64,000 nt of DNA from NCBI GenBank assembly GCA_030581615.1, contig JAKTTT010000003.1:1-64000 (forward strand), in the 5' to 3' direction. This document shows, piece by piece, positions 52,772 through 62,139 of this stretch. Both the position numbers and the translations under genes were made by a program. This DNA comes from Alloascoidea africana. Its lineage: Eukaryota; Ascomycota; Alloascoideomycetes; Alloascoideales; Alloascoideaceae. The notes beneath the pieces are model-generated. The model was not told where the DNA came from and made no database searches. It saw only the letters and a program-made list of their open reading frames with translations. Every line of letters begins with the position of its first letter. Position 1 is the first letter of the stretch.

Positions 52772-54406
52772 TCAAGTATGCGCATTTGCGGTTTTAGCCC
52801 AGTCCAAAACCTCCAAGCTGGAAACCACAATAATGATAGTTGTGGGCAAGGTCAGTACGACATAACCCCAGAACAGGACTCCGGCCATTTCTTGCTCAAA
52901 GATCTCATTCAGTTGACAGATCTGGGAGAGTTGGATTGCTGGAGGAGAGATTGTAAGTATAAAGGATACGAGGAGGAAGATAGGATCATCCAGGATCGAG
53001 ATGGGGATGTACCGCACGCATAGCGCAATCAGCGGAAGCAGGAACAACGAGGGTAGAATCATTCGCGATAGTAAAGAGCCAAACACGATTTTGACGTATT
53101 TGCGGCTTGCGGGTTTTGAGTTTTCGGGTGCCAAGTTACTGCCCAGAATGACGAGAATCAGCGGGATTGAGACGCCACCAAGCTCTTTGATGGCGGCACT
53201 TACAGTATTCTGTACAAATCCGTTGTTTTCAAAAAACTCACGCTGCAGAGGTGGCACTGATGCGACGATTACGGACAGCAGCATTGCCCAGAGGGGCGGA
53301 TTCATAACGGAGAGAAAGCTGTTGAAGAAAGCTTTTGCCAAGGCGACGGGTCTGTACCAGAATGTTTCCGGTTGAGGCTGTTGTTGTCGAGGAGGAGGCC
53401 GAGGTTCTGGGTTCACGATCAGGAGTAGAGGCTGAGTTTCATCGTTTGTTGTTTTGCTGGACTTGTCAGAGGAGAACGGGTCCTCTTGAATGAATTCACG
53501 GGAAAGGTCTGCAGAGGAGCTAGACGTCGAACTGGAGGCAGAGGCCGAACCAGAAGCAGACGCAGAGCCGGAAGATGAGGGATTGGCAGAACCCAGCAAC
53601 GGACGGTCCAAACTCGGGGGATTTTCGGTTCTAGACGTGGCAATGGCACCATAACCATCGGTGTTTGTGTTTGGGTTGGTGCTAACTTGTTCAGGTCCGC
53701 TTTCGCTTTCGCTTTCGCCATCGTCATTGGGCGCTGCTGCTGCTGCTGGTATCGGGGTTCCGCAGGCCAAGTTGTTGTTGGGGGACTCAACGTCCATGAT
53801 GTCCTGTTCATCATCATCGGGGTCAGATGGATCGGGCTTTTTCAGCAGAGTGTTGTAGCCCCAGGACCATCGGACTACCTGGCCCAGTTGCTGGAAGATA
53901 AGCAAGTAGAGAATGCCTCTTGAAGCAACCTTGTCCGGAGTATCATCTTCAAGATCTTCCCATGCAAGCACAGGCAGGGTGTAAGATAGGGCCACGGTGA
54001 GGGACACGGGCAGCGAGTTTGAATTGCCAAAGACGGCCATTGCGGTGACAAAGTTGCCCTCACGGGTGTTTAGACCAAGACATCTTGAAGTGATTTTGGA
54101 GCAGAGAAATGAGACTGCGGTGGAAATGACAAAGAAGATTGGGATAACGGCAATTTCGAGCAGTTTACGCAGGGAAAGCGATGGCGCGAGTTTTGAAAAG
54201 ATCAGACACGGGGTGAAGAGGTCGACATTGAGTCTGGAGATGAACTTTTGGGCAGCTGTGGGGAGAAGACCAGTCTTGGTGGCAACAAACCCGGTCAAGC
54301 AGATGAAAACTACCTCGACTACAGCTTGTAAAGTGAGAAAGGATAGATAAGGATAAGAGAGACTGGAATGGCCTGGAGACGAGGACGACCCTGTAGCTGT
54401 GAGCAT
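52772..54406 (-). CDS. ECM3-like auxin-efflux-carrier-fold membrane protein
   Basis: A 544-residue Mem_trans (PIN/PILS-fold) transporter like S. cerevisiae Ecm3, YOR092W and YNL095C. Ten or so helices are split by a long, acidic, Ser/Ala-rich cytosolic loop (about 210-330). Landmarks are FISRLNVDLFTPCLIFSKLA, AMAVFGNSNSLPVSLTVAL, MNPPLWAMLLSVIVASVP, and LVSFILTISPPAIQLSQICQL. Family members sit mostly in the ER; their substrate in fungi is not settled. The frame remains open upstream to 54781, but that extension runs through a GC-rich promoter and is basic and low-quality, so the Met at 54406 (MLTATGSSSS), just before the first hydrophobic helix, is the likely start. Confidence 0.88.
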   Translation of the reverse strand: MLTATGSSSSPGHSSLSYPYLSFLTLQAVVEVVFICLTGFVATKTGLLPTAAQKFISRLNVDLFTPCLIFSKLAPSLSLRKLLEIAVIPIFFVISTAVSFLCSKITSRCLGLNTREGNFVTAMAVFGNSNSLPVSLTVALSYTLPVLAWEDLEDDTPDKVASRGILYLLIFQQLGQVVRWSWGYNTLLKKPDPSDPDDDEQDIMDVESPNNNLACGTPIPAAAAAPNDDGESESESGPEQVSTNPNTNTDGYGAIATSRTENPPSLDRPLLGSANPSSSGSASASGSASASSSTSSSSADLSREFIQEDPFSSDKSSKTTNDETQPLLLIVNPEPRPPPRQQQPQPETFWYRPVALAKAFFNSFLSVMNPPLWAMLLSVIVASVPPLQREFFENNGFVQNTVSAAIKELGGVSIPLILVILGSNLAPENSKPASRKYVKIVFGSLLSRMILPSLFLLPLIALCVRYIPISILDDPIFLLVSFILTISPPAIQLSQICQLNEIFEQEMAGVLFWGYVVLTLPTTIIIVVSSLEVLDWAKTANAHT

Positions 54407-54951
54407 AAAAGTAGGGGGATGCTGACTGACACGAGATGACGCTGCAATGGGGGGGTGTTCAGGGACGAGCAGAGGAAGAAGAAGAAGAGAAGAAGAGAAG
54501 AGGAAGAGGAAGAGAAGAACAAGACGAAAAGAAATTGAACGGGCGGTTGACGAGAGACCGGGGCCCGATCCCGGGTCCTCTGCGCAGCACGGGCGGGTGC
54601 GGGTATCACAGGGCGCCGGGCTGTGAGGGCGCGGCAGCCAATCAGAGCCCAGCGTGTGACGCACATGTCTCGGGTAGTGGCGGGACCGACAGCGGCGGGT
54701 CCCAGATAAGCGCAACACTGCGAATCGCATACTGTGGGACCGGGTCGGGTCGCTGCTCATCGGGCACATGCATGGTGACATTTTTCACGTTTTATTTAGC
54801 AATGTTATGTAGCTTTTGAATATGGAAAAGGATATGAAGAGAGAGAGGAAAAAAGTGCAAAAAGTTCGTACGAGGACATGCTGGAAAGGACTAAACAGAG
54901 GAAAAACACAAACAGTATAGACATATAAACAAACACAGGGGCCAAAGGGCT
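54407..54951. promoter_or_regulatory. GC-rich promoter upstream of the ECM3-like gene
   Basis: Between about 54536 and 54760 the sequence is very GC-rich and dense in CCCGG/CGGG words, such as GGGGCCCGATCCCGGGTCC and ACCGGGTCGGGTCG, unlike other intergenic DNA here. These may be zinc-cluster factor sites. To the right (54770-54951) AT-rich DNA carries the 3' end of the FAD-like gene. Confidence 0.5.
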
Positions 54952-56457
54952 CTACAACTTGTACTTGACCTCCGTGGTGGTCGCGCTTCCAGCGTCTGTC
55001 TGGGTCTGGGTGATGGAAACGGGTGCAAAAGGAGCAAATGGTCCAGCGGTCGCAAACTTGCCAATGGCAGGTCCAACGGGGTTCACGGCAACGGGGACGG
55101 TGACGACGGGGCTGCTCTTGGTGGTGATGTTGTTGTTGAGGAAGAACTTGTCGCCGTACTCGACCACGTTCGCAATGTATTTGCCAACAGCGGGCAAATT
55201 CTCGGTGCCGAACTGCTCCTGGCCAGTTCCCAGAATCAGGTTCTTGTACTTGGGGTGTTCGCCCAGCAGGAATGGAGTAGGCGAAACTTTGGCAGCAGCG
55301 GGAGCAAAAGCAGCGACCTTGGGAACAGTGGGTGCTGGATGGGCGGCAGAGACGACGGTGGGAGCAACTGGGAAGCTGTTGATCTGGGTGGTCTTGGTCT
55401 CAACCTCGACCTCGACATTGGTGTTGGTGTTGGTGTTGGCATCTCCCTGGACCTCGGTCGTGGTTTCTGTCACGGTGATGCCAACGTCCCTGGCGTCTCC
55501 GGCAATAACCGTCTTGCTGGCGTCCAGCTTGAGTCCGTGCTCCGTGATGACGCCTGCGACCTTGTCATCGTTATCGAAAACGAGGGTTTGGACCTTGTCG
55601 GGAACAAACTTTGCACCGAGTTTTTCCAATTCTGAGTAGACAACCGCAAGACTCTCCTTTGGCTTGGGTCCCTCGTAGTATTGGTAGTTTGCAGACAGTT
55701 TCTGGTCGCCGTCAACGTTGTTCCACTTGTAAGAGGTGTATTTTTCATCGGAGGTTTCGTACTCGTCTGAGGCCTGGAATGTGCCCTTGAAAACAGGGTC
55801 TGCGGCCCATAACTTGGCAGATTCCTCGGTAATCGCTTCTACAACGGGGACAGCTGGACCAGGAGCATATGATGTGGTGGTCTCCTCGGTTTTCGTGACC
55901 GATCCATCGAAGTTGGCGGTGGTGGTGGTTTCCTCCTTTGTGACCACGGGCTCAGGAACGATGGAAGGTTGGACATAGGTGGTGGTCTCTTCCTTCACAA
56001 CGGCCTGAGGACCAACAACAGAGGGCTGGACATAAGTAGTGGTTTCCTCTTTTACAACGGGAGCGGGACCAGGAACTGGGACGGGCTTTGTAGGGAAGGC
56101 AAAGGCAACGTCTTCGATTGGGCGAGTGGGAAAGCCGACGCTGTAACCCTGTTCGGTTCTGAAATATGGTGGCAATGAAGGAACAATTTCGGGCTTGGTC
56201 TCGACTTCGACCTCGACCTCTTTGGAAACAGTGGTCTTGGGTCCAAAAGGAGTCGCTTCAGTGGTTGTCGTTGTGGTTGTGGTCTGGTTAACATTGTCAT
56301 CGATGGTCACTTCAGGAGCAGCTTTGGGGTCCACAATTGTGACGTTTTTGTAGTCGTTTCGGAGCAGCCATAGAGCTGTGGACAGACCGTAAGAACCACC
56401 GCCGACAATCAGAACAGGGGCGGTTTTATCTGTGGGGATGGAGATTGGATTGGACAT
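54952..56457 (-). CDS. Remodelled FAD-oxidoreductase-like repeat protein
   Basis: A 501-residue intact frame. Residues 15-49 form an FAD/NAD Rossmann motif (VLIVGGGSYGLSTALWLL, then NVTIVDP), like fructosyl-amine and saccharopine oxidases, and DDNVNQ echoes their GNDINK loop. Near the C-terminus, residues 397-433 (LLGEHPKYKNLILGTG, then ENLPAVGKYIANV) match the other FAD-binding end. ELEKLGAKFVPDKVQ...DDKVAGVITEHGLKL (278-311) also fits the fold. In between, residues 131-203 are four degenerate copies of an 18-residue KEETTTYVQPSVV-type unit, flanked by Thr, Val/Glu and Pro-rich filler. The family's substrate and glycine-rich blocks near the C-terminus are altered (GQEQFG). I infer a noncatalytic or redirected protein. 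The C-terminal YKL is not a standard PTS1. The codon choice is GC-leaning and C-ending, hinting at high expression. Confidence 0.85.
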   Translation of the reverse strand: MSNPISIPTDKTAPVLIVGGGSYGLSTALWLLRNDYKNVTIVDPKAAPEVTIDDNVNQTTTTTTTTEATPFGPKTTVSKEVEVEVETKPEIVPSLPPYFRTEQGYSVGFPTRPIEDVAFAFPTKPVPVPGPAPVVKEETTTYVQPSVVGPQAVVKEETTTYVQPSIVPEPVVTKEETTTTANFDGSVTKTEETTTSYAPGPAVPVVEAITEESAKLWAADPVFKGTFQASDEYETSDEKYTSYKWNNVDGDQKLSANYQYYEGPKPKESLAVVYSELEKLGAKFVPDKVQTLVFDNDDKVAGVITEHGLKLDASKTVIAGDARDVGITVTETTTEVQGDANTNTNTNVEVEVETKTTQINSFPVAPTVVSAAHPAPTVPKVAAFAPAAAKVSPTPFLLGEHPKYKNLILGTGQEQFGTENLPAVGKYIANVVEYGDKFFLNNNITTKSSPVVTVPVAVNPVGPAIGKFATAGPFAPFAPVSITQTQTDAGSATTTEVKYKL

Positions 56458-57677
56458 TTCGTAGTTAAGATGATATTTGAATTAGGTCTTGTCTTGACAA
56501 ATGATCTAGATCTATAAGGACTTAGAAAAATGGGAAGAGCACTAAAGAAGAGAAAGAAGAAAAAAACAAAATACAAACAGCATGCTTTATATGGGCCTTT
56601 TCAAAGAGGTTTTCCCATCGACGAGATCTCCGCCCTCTGTTTACAAGTTTCCAATTTGGGTGGCTTGTGTTTGTGTTTGTGTGTTATGCTTTGTGCAAAA
56701 TGTCTTTCAGGACCAACCTCTCCATATAAGAAATAAGAAACAAAAAAAAAAAAAACAGCCCAGAGTGAAAATAATACCAAATAATATTCGCGATGTGTAA
56801 GGAAAAGGAGGGGTGGAATTTTGGAGTACTGCCAAAGGCTATTTTTCTGCGGACTTTTAGAAGTGAACCTTGAAATAGTCCAAATCTGGATTAAGGTTGG
56901 GCTGTCAAACATGTTGTTATGAAAGTCTTTTTTCATTTGGATCAATGGATTGGGATAGACTTATGGGAATACATTTGGTTCTTTCCGAACTTGAATGAAA
57001 AAAGTCCCCGGTTTCTCCTCCTTCCTACAGTATTATTTATTATCATTATTTTATGGCTTTTGGAGTTCTTCACCTAGGAGTATTCATACTTCCACCAGCC
57101 ATGTTTACCAATTACCAATTTCCCAACTTTTACTGTTTGTTTTGTACCAGCCAGCTGAATTGTGTCTGCCAAGTCCACATCTGTGTGTCGGAATTGTAAG
57201 CAGGTTTGAGCAAGACGCTTTTTTTTCAAGGGGCTCTTGAACATTGGACAGAAACAGAGACAATAATACCTGGCCAATTATTCAAATGCATGTCTGTGTT
57301 ACTCCAAAAGTTTGCCAAAACAAGCTCAATGCTCGATGTTTACTGCTTGCCAGCCCTGTTTGTTATTCACGGCGTGCAAATCCTACATCTCTGCTAGTCT
57401 AGGCTTGGCGAGGAGAATTCTGCCCTTTGCTTTTTAACCATTCTTCTTTTTCTTTTTCTTTTGCTTTTTCTGTATTTGTTTTTGTTTCTTGGATTTTGCC
57501 TTTTGACCTTGATGTTCCGGGAGGTGGGCTAATTCGAGATAGGCATCTTTTTTCGTTCTTCAAACAGAGACAAAAAGCAACCCATTGTCTTGTTTTACTT
57601 TGTGACCTCCAGAAACTAAACCCATAAGCTTTATGGTGGTGTCCTGATAGCACTAGAGGTTACAACAAGACTAAAAG

Positions 57678-57751
57678 CCAAGGCCTAGGCCTTGGTCTAG
57701 GCTAAGGCCAACAGCCACGGAGGCAGCCACGGAGGCAGCCACGGAGGCAGC
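57678..57751. repeat. 18-bp palindrome plus 12-bp minisatellite
   Basis: 57678-57695 is a perfect 18-bp palindrome (CCAAGGCCT and its complement). From 57716 to 57751 the unit CACGGAGGCAGC occurs three times, followed by GGCAGC repeats. Confidence 0.9.
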
Positions 57752-57883
57752 GGCAGCGGCAGATGGTGCAACTGGACCAGTCAAGTCCACAACTTTCGCT
57801 TTCTGCCACGAACAATGACGCTTTGGGTTTATTTGTAAATTTGGCCTGAGATATCCCCAAATATAATGTCCAATGCAAAACAG

Positions 57884-57918
57884 TGCCAATTGCCAATTGC
57901 CAACTGCCAACTGCCAAC
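57884..57918. repeat. Five 7-bp TGCCAAY repeats
   Basis: Five tandem copies of TGCCAAT or TGCCAAC. TTGCCAA/TGGCA-like words can bind CCAAT/NFI-type factors, but in yeast no factor is implied. It may be a simple slippage repeat. Confidence 0.9.
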
Positions 57919-58424
57919 AACCAACAGAAAACAACCATAGAAATGTGGGTATGGCCATCCTTATCTCAATTATCCATTTTCCACCAACATACCAACTGAT
58001 TAAATACCAAGAATCGGTAATCGAGTTGTGATTCGTGAAACTCGAGAAATAATGTCCTTGTTGTGTTTCTCTGCAATCAAGGACAAGTAACCGCCGCTTT
58101 GTCCATCCCAATTTCATATCCATTTCCATATCCATTTCCATCCATGGAAACAGATTGGCTCTGCCTTTATTGCCCATTGGCGCTCGCTCGTTCGCTCGTG
58201 TGCAACCATCCCGACAATTCGAAGATGAAGATGAAGATGAAGATGAGGCCGGTGACGAATTCCTCATCTCGTGCCTTTTTGCGTCCCCCTCCCCCAAAAG
58301 CCAAAGATATATCATCTCAAACAATAGGACCTTTCCATCCGAAAAAACAAAAAAATGTTGTGCTTCCCCCATATTAAAATACACATTGCTACGGCCTCAT
58401 CACATTTCTTCCCCAGGTATTCAG

Positions 58425-58441
58425 TATATATTTATATATAA
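58425..58441 (+). promoter_or_regulatory. GSY TATA region
   Basis: TATATA at 58425-58430 and TATATATAA at 58433-58441, about 130-145 bp before the ATG. A CCCCT (STRE-like) word follows near 58477, in line with stress-induced glycogen synthase genes. Confidence 0.5.
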
Positions 58442-58570
58442 ATCTCTCACTCATCCTGGTGCAATTGCTTCTTCCCCCCTTTTTCTCTTTTCATTTCTTG
58501 TCTTCTCGCTCTTGTTGGATTACACAGCAGGGGAGTGTGTGAGTGAGGAGTGGAAAAATTTGGCACAATC

Positions 58571-59751
58571 ATGACGAGAGATATCAAAACGCATCTTTTG
58601 TTCGAGGTCGCCACGGAGGTCGCCAACAGAGTAGGCGGAATCTACTCCGTGCTCAAGTCCAAGGCGCCCGTCACCGTGAAAGAGTACCGGAACCGCTACG
58701 TGTTGATAGGCCCGCTGAGCCAGAGGTCTGCAGACATCGAGGTCGAGGAATTGGCACCGGCCAGTTGCTCTCGGGCACTGGCGCTCACGCTCGAGGCCCT
58801 GGGCGACAAGGGAGTTCGCTACGTGTACGGGCGATGGCTGATCGAGGGCTCGCCCCAGGTGCTGCTGCTGGACACGGGCTCGACGTATGGGCATTTGAAC
58901 GAGTGGAAGGCCGACCTGTGGACGAGCGCTGGGATCCCCACGCCGCCCAACGACTCCGAGACCAACGACGCGATCGTCTTCGGCTACACCGTCGCGTGGT
59001 TCCTGGGCGAGTACGTCCGGCACGACCGCGAGCACGCGGTCGTGGCCCACTTCCACGAGTGGCTGGCGGGCGTGGCTCTGCCCGTGTGCCGGCACCGCCA
59101 GCTGGACGTGGCCACGGTCTTCACGACCCACGCGACGCTGCTGGGCCGCTACCTGTGTGCGGGCTCTGTGGATTTTTACAACAACCTGGCCTCGTTCGAC
59201 GTGAACGCCGAGAGCGGCCGCAGAGGCATCTACCACCGCTACTGTGTCGAGCGCGCGGCGGCCCATTCCGCGGACGTGTTCACGACCGTTTCGCGCATCA
59301 CGGCCCTGGAGGCAGAGCATCTGTTGAAGCGAAAGCCCGACGGGGTGCTTCCGAACGGCCTGAACGTGGTCAAGTTCCAGGCGGGCCACGAGTTCCAGAA
59401 CTTGCACGCGAAGAACAAGGAGCGCTTGCACGACTTCATCAAGGGCCATTTCTACGGCCGGTACGATTTCGACCTGAATCAAACCCTCTATTTTTTCATC
59501 TCGGGCAGGTACGAGTATCGTAATAAGGGCGCGGATCTGTTCATCGAGGCGCTCGCGAGACTCAACTACCGGTTGAAAAAAACAGGATCTCGTAAAACCA
59601 TCGTTGCGTTCATCATCATGCCTGCCCGGACCCATTCCTACACGATCGAGACGCTGCGAGGCCAAGCGGCTAACCGAGCGCTGGAGTCCACAATCAACGA
59701 GATTGGCAAGATGATGGGGAAGCGGCTGTTTGAGCACTGTGCGAGGTACAA

Positions 59752-59787
<36 letters not shown>

Positions 59788-60784
59788 CACTCGAGGCCCC
59801 AGTACCAGCACGAGCAGTACGAACAACGATGGAGTGCCCCAGTTGGAGGACTTGCTCAAGTACGAGGACCGCGTGCTGCTGAAAAGAAGAATGCTGGCCT
59901 TGAAAAGAGACACGCTTCCTCCCGTGGTGACCCATAACATGGACGACGATGCCCACGATCCCATTCTGAACCAGATCCGCAGGGTCCAGCTGTTTAACCA
60001 TCCCTCGGACCGTGTCAAGATCATCTTCCATCCCGAGTTTCTCAACTCGAGCAATCCGATCCTGCCCCTTGACTACGACGACTTTGTGCGTGGATGCCAT
60101 CTCGGAGTGTTTCCCTCGTATTACGAGCCTTGGGGTTATACACCGGCAGAGTGCACGGTGATGGGCGTGCCATCCATAACAACAAACCTGAGTGGGTTTG
60201 GATGTTACATGGATGACCTTATTGAGAACACGAGCGACTACGGGATCTATCTTGTGGATCGGCGGTTGAAAAGTGTAGACGAGTCCGTGGACCAATTGAC
60301 AGAGATAATGTTTGAGTTTACCCAGAAATCACTACGCCAGCGAATTAACCAGAGAAACCGTACAGAAAGGCTTTCGGATCTGTTGGACTGGCGACGCATG
60401 GGGCTCGAGTACATCAAGGCGAGACAGTTGGCTTTGAGAAGAGCGTATCCTGATTCGTTCGAGGATGATGATCTCGACAGTTTGGTGAATCCGTTCCAGG
60501 ATCAGTATGGCGTAGAGGTTAACGAGGAAGGTCAAGAACGAAGAAGACAAAAGTTGACGAGACCGCTATCTGCTCCTGGATCTCCTCGGGATCGGGCGAG
60601 CCTCATGACCCCTGGGGACTTGGGTTCTTTACAAGAAATTGGGGAATCTTTGGAGACAGATGATTATGCTGGATTTTTCAAACTTCCTGAGGAGAGACAA
60701 GATAGTGATAGCGAGGAGGAGGAAAAAGAAGGAGAGGATCGGAACCAGATTAGTTTAAAAGGAGGTATCGTTGTTAGGGAATAA
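58571..60784 (+). CDS. GSY2: Glycogen synthase (GT3)
   Basis: A 737-residue glycogen synthase (S. cerevisiae Gsy2: 705; GSY1 versus GSY2 not distinguishable). The UDP-glucose N-domain opens with [27 protein letters not shown]. The acid pair E519/E527 lies in [19 protein letters not shown]. The arginine-rich regulatory helix for glucose-6-phosphate and phosphorylation control is conserved ([36 protein letters not shown]). The C-terminal phosphosites are in [11 protein letters not shown] and [11 protein letters not shown], then an acidic tail. An insertion after FEHCARYN (ten Ala from a GCA repeat at 59756-59785, then Ser/Thr) is absent in Gsy2. The ATG at 58571 is chosen over an upstream GTG. 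The first 950 bp are very GC-rich (72% in 58981-59040), the 3' part is near 45-50%. Confidence 0.96.
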
Positions 60785-61520
60785 ACAATTTTGGTAGATA
60801 ACATCTTAATTTTCTAATACATGTTGTTGTAATCTCTATTGATATCAAGAAAAAGATAAGGGAGAATGTTTGTCTTTGGTTATAGTATACAAAGTTGTAT
60901 TCCGCTGTGCTGCTGCTCATCGGTCAAATGTTTGTAGATAGTGTTTTTCAGTAACCACTCTCTATCTTGTGTGTAACTGAGAGGAATTGAGTGAGATCTT
61001 CAAAGTTTGACAAGTTTAAAAGAATTTAAGAAATCATGCATGGAAGAAAAAAAAATATAAATATATGGGTTAGTTAACTTTCGAGATAAACATTTTTTTT
61101 TATTTTTATTTTTGGTCGGTTCTTGATAAGACTTGGAGATAGAGGAGATAGGTACGAAAAAAAAAATGATAAAAAAGAGTCATAACTATTAACAACTTGA
61201 GCAAGCAAAGAGATGGCAAACAATAGTGATGCAAATTCATCACAATAATTGTGAAGCATTTTATTTTTTCAAGTTTGGGTGTCGAAAGAACAAAAGAGTA
61301 TTGTGTATCCAGTACACGCCATCGTGGTTGTTGATAGCAGCAACGCCATCCATGATTTTGTTACTTGTTATTTTTTACGTTTACTTTTAGATAAACAACA
61401 AACAGAAGTATGGCGTTAAGAAGAGAGGGAGGGAGGTCCAAAATACATAACAAAGTTGGTTTAGAGTAAACTTTCTTTTTCCCCATTTTTTGCCAATCTG
61501 GTGTAACTGACTATCCCACA

Positions 61521-61552
<32 letters not shown>

Positions 61553-62139
61553 CATCATGGATCAACACCCACAAGAGCACGTGCGGTGATGTCTCGACAC
61601 ACACAAAAAACCTTAAAAAACTTTAAAAGGAAAATCCACAGTGAATAACAGGAATGGTGCAATCTTGATGAAATCTTGATGAAATCTTGGACTTGTTGAA
61701 AAACCTGTCTATGGCGTGCTGACAAAACAAATGTGGGTGAAATGATGACACTGTTCATTCATCAGAAACATTTTCATTACGCTATAGTCCAGCATTCTTG
61801 CCTAACGCAAACAAAAACAACAGGGGAAGCAAAAATAAAGCGACCCGGTTTTTTTTCCATTTTTCACTCCTTGACTATACTTTTTTTCTCTCGTTGTGCG
61901 TTGCCCCGTGCAACCAGATCGACCCGGTGCACCCGGTACCCGGTACCACCCAGAAAAGCCCCGGATCCCGGCCCCGGGCGGAAATTGCACCGGGCGAAAA
62001 AGAAACGAGAGGCTCCACCAGTATTTTGGAAATATATATAGAGACCGTTCCCTTTCCTTCTTTCTCTTCTCCACCACTTTCTCTCCCCCCGTATCCATAT
62101 TCCGAACACAGCTACATCTATTCTGTTTCCCCTCTCCCA
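60785..62139. other. Intergenic, GSY to the Ecl1-like gene
   Basis: 1.36 kb. The left kilobase is AT-rich with no gene; an ATC/CAT repeat lies at 61521-61558. The right end is the Ecl1-like promoter: a GC-rich CCCGG-dense island at about 61905-61995 and TATATATA at 62033-62040, about 100 bp before the ATG. Confidence 0.5.
61905..62040 (+). promoter_or_regulatory. Ecl1-like gene promoter with CCCGG island
   Basis: Several CCGG words in ACCCGGTGCACCCGGTACC and CCCCGGATCCCGGCCCC, then TATATATA at 62033-62040. The repeated CCGG half-sites recall zinc-cluster sites, but spacing does not match a strict CCGGNNCCGG Leu3 site. CCCCGG words could also be Mig1-type sites. Confidence 0.45.

Larger units (their letters stand above)
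56458..58570. other. Long divergent intergenic region before GSY
   Basis: 2.1 kb holding promoters of both flanking genes. An open frame of 237 codons at 57671-58384 (minus) is low-complexity and repeats poly-Ala, so I do not annotate it. Listed separately: a palindrome with a 12-bp minisatellite, a 7-bp repeat, and the GSY TATA region. CCATTTCCATAT repeats occur near 58115-58145. Confidence 0.5.

Noticed and set aside
54407-54781. N-terminal extension of the ECM3-like protein
   Set aside because: The added 125 residues are Arg/Pro-rich and come from a GC-rich promoter. The family begins near the first helix, at the Met at 54406.
56970-57005. Centromere CDEIII-like TTTCCGAA with A-rich tail
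   Set aside because: The left half of the motif does not match, there is no CDEI or AT-rich CDEII at the right distance, and point centromeres are limited to Saccharomycetaceae.
57671-58384. 237-codon minus-strand frame
   Set aside because: It runs through the palindrome, minisatellite, 7-mer repeats and CCATTT repeats. Composition is not protein-like and no family is recognisable.
58520-60295. Open frame of 591 codons antisense to GSY
   Set aside because: It mirrors a GC-rich, highly conserved sense gene. High third-position GC removes antisense stop codons, and no domain is visible in it.
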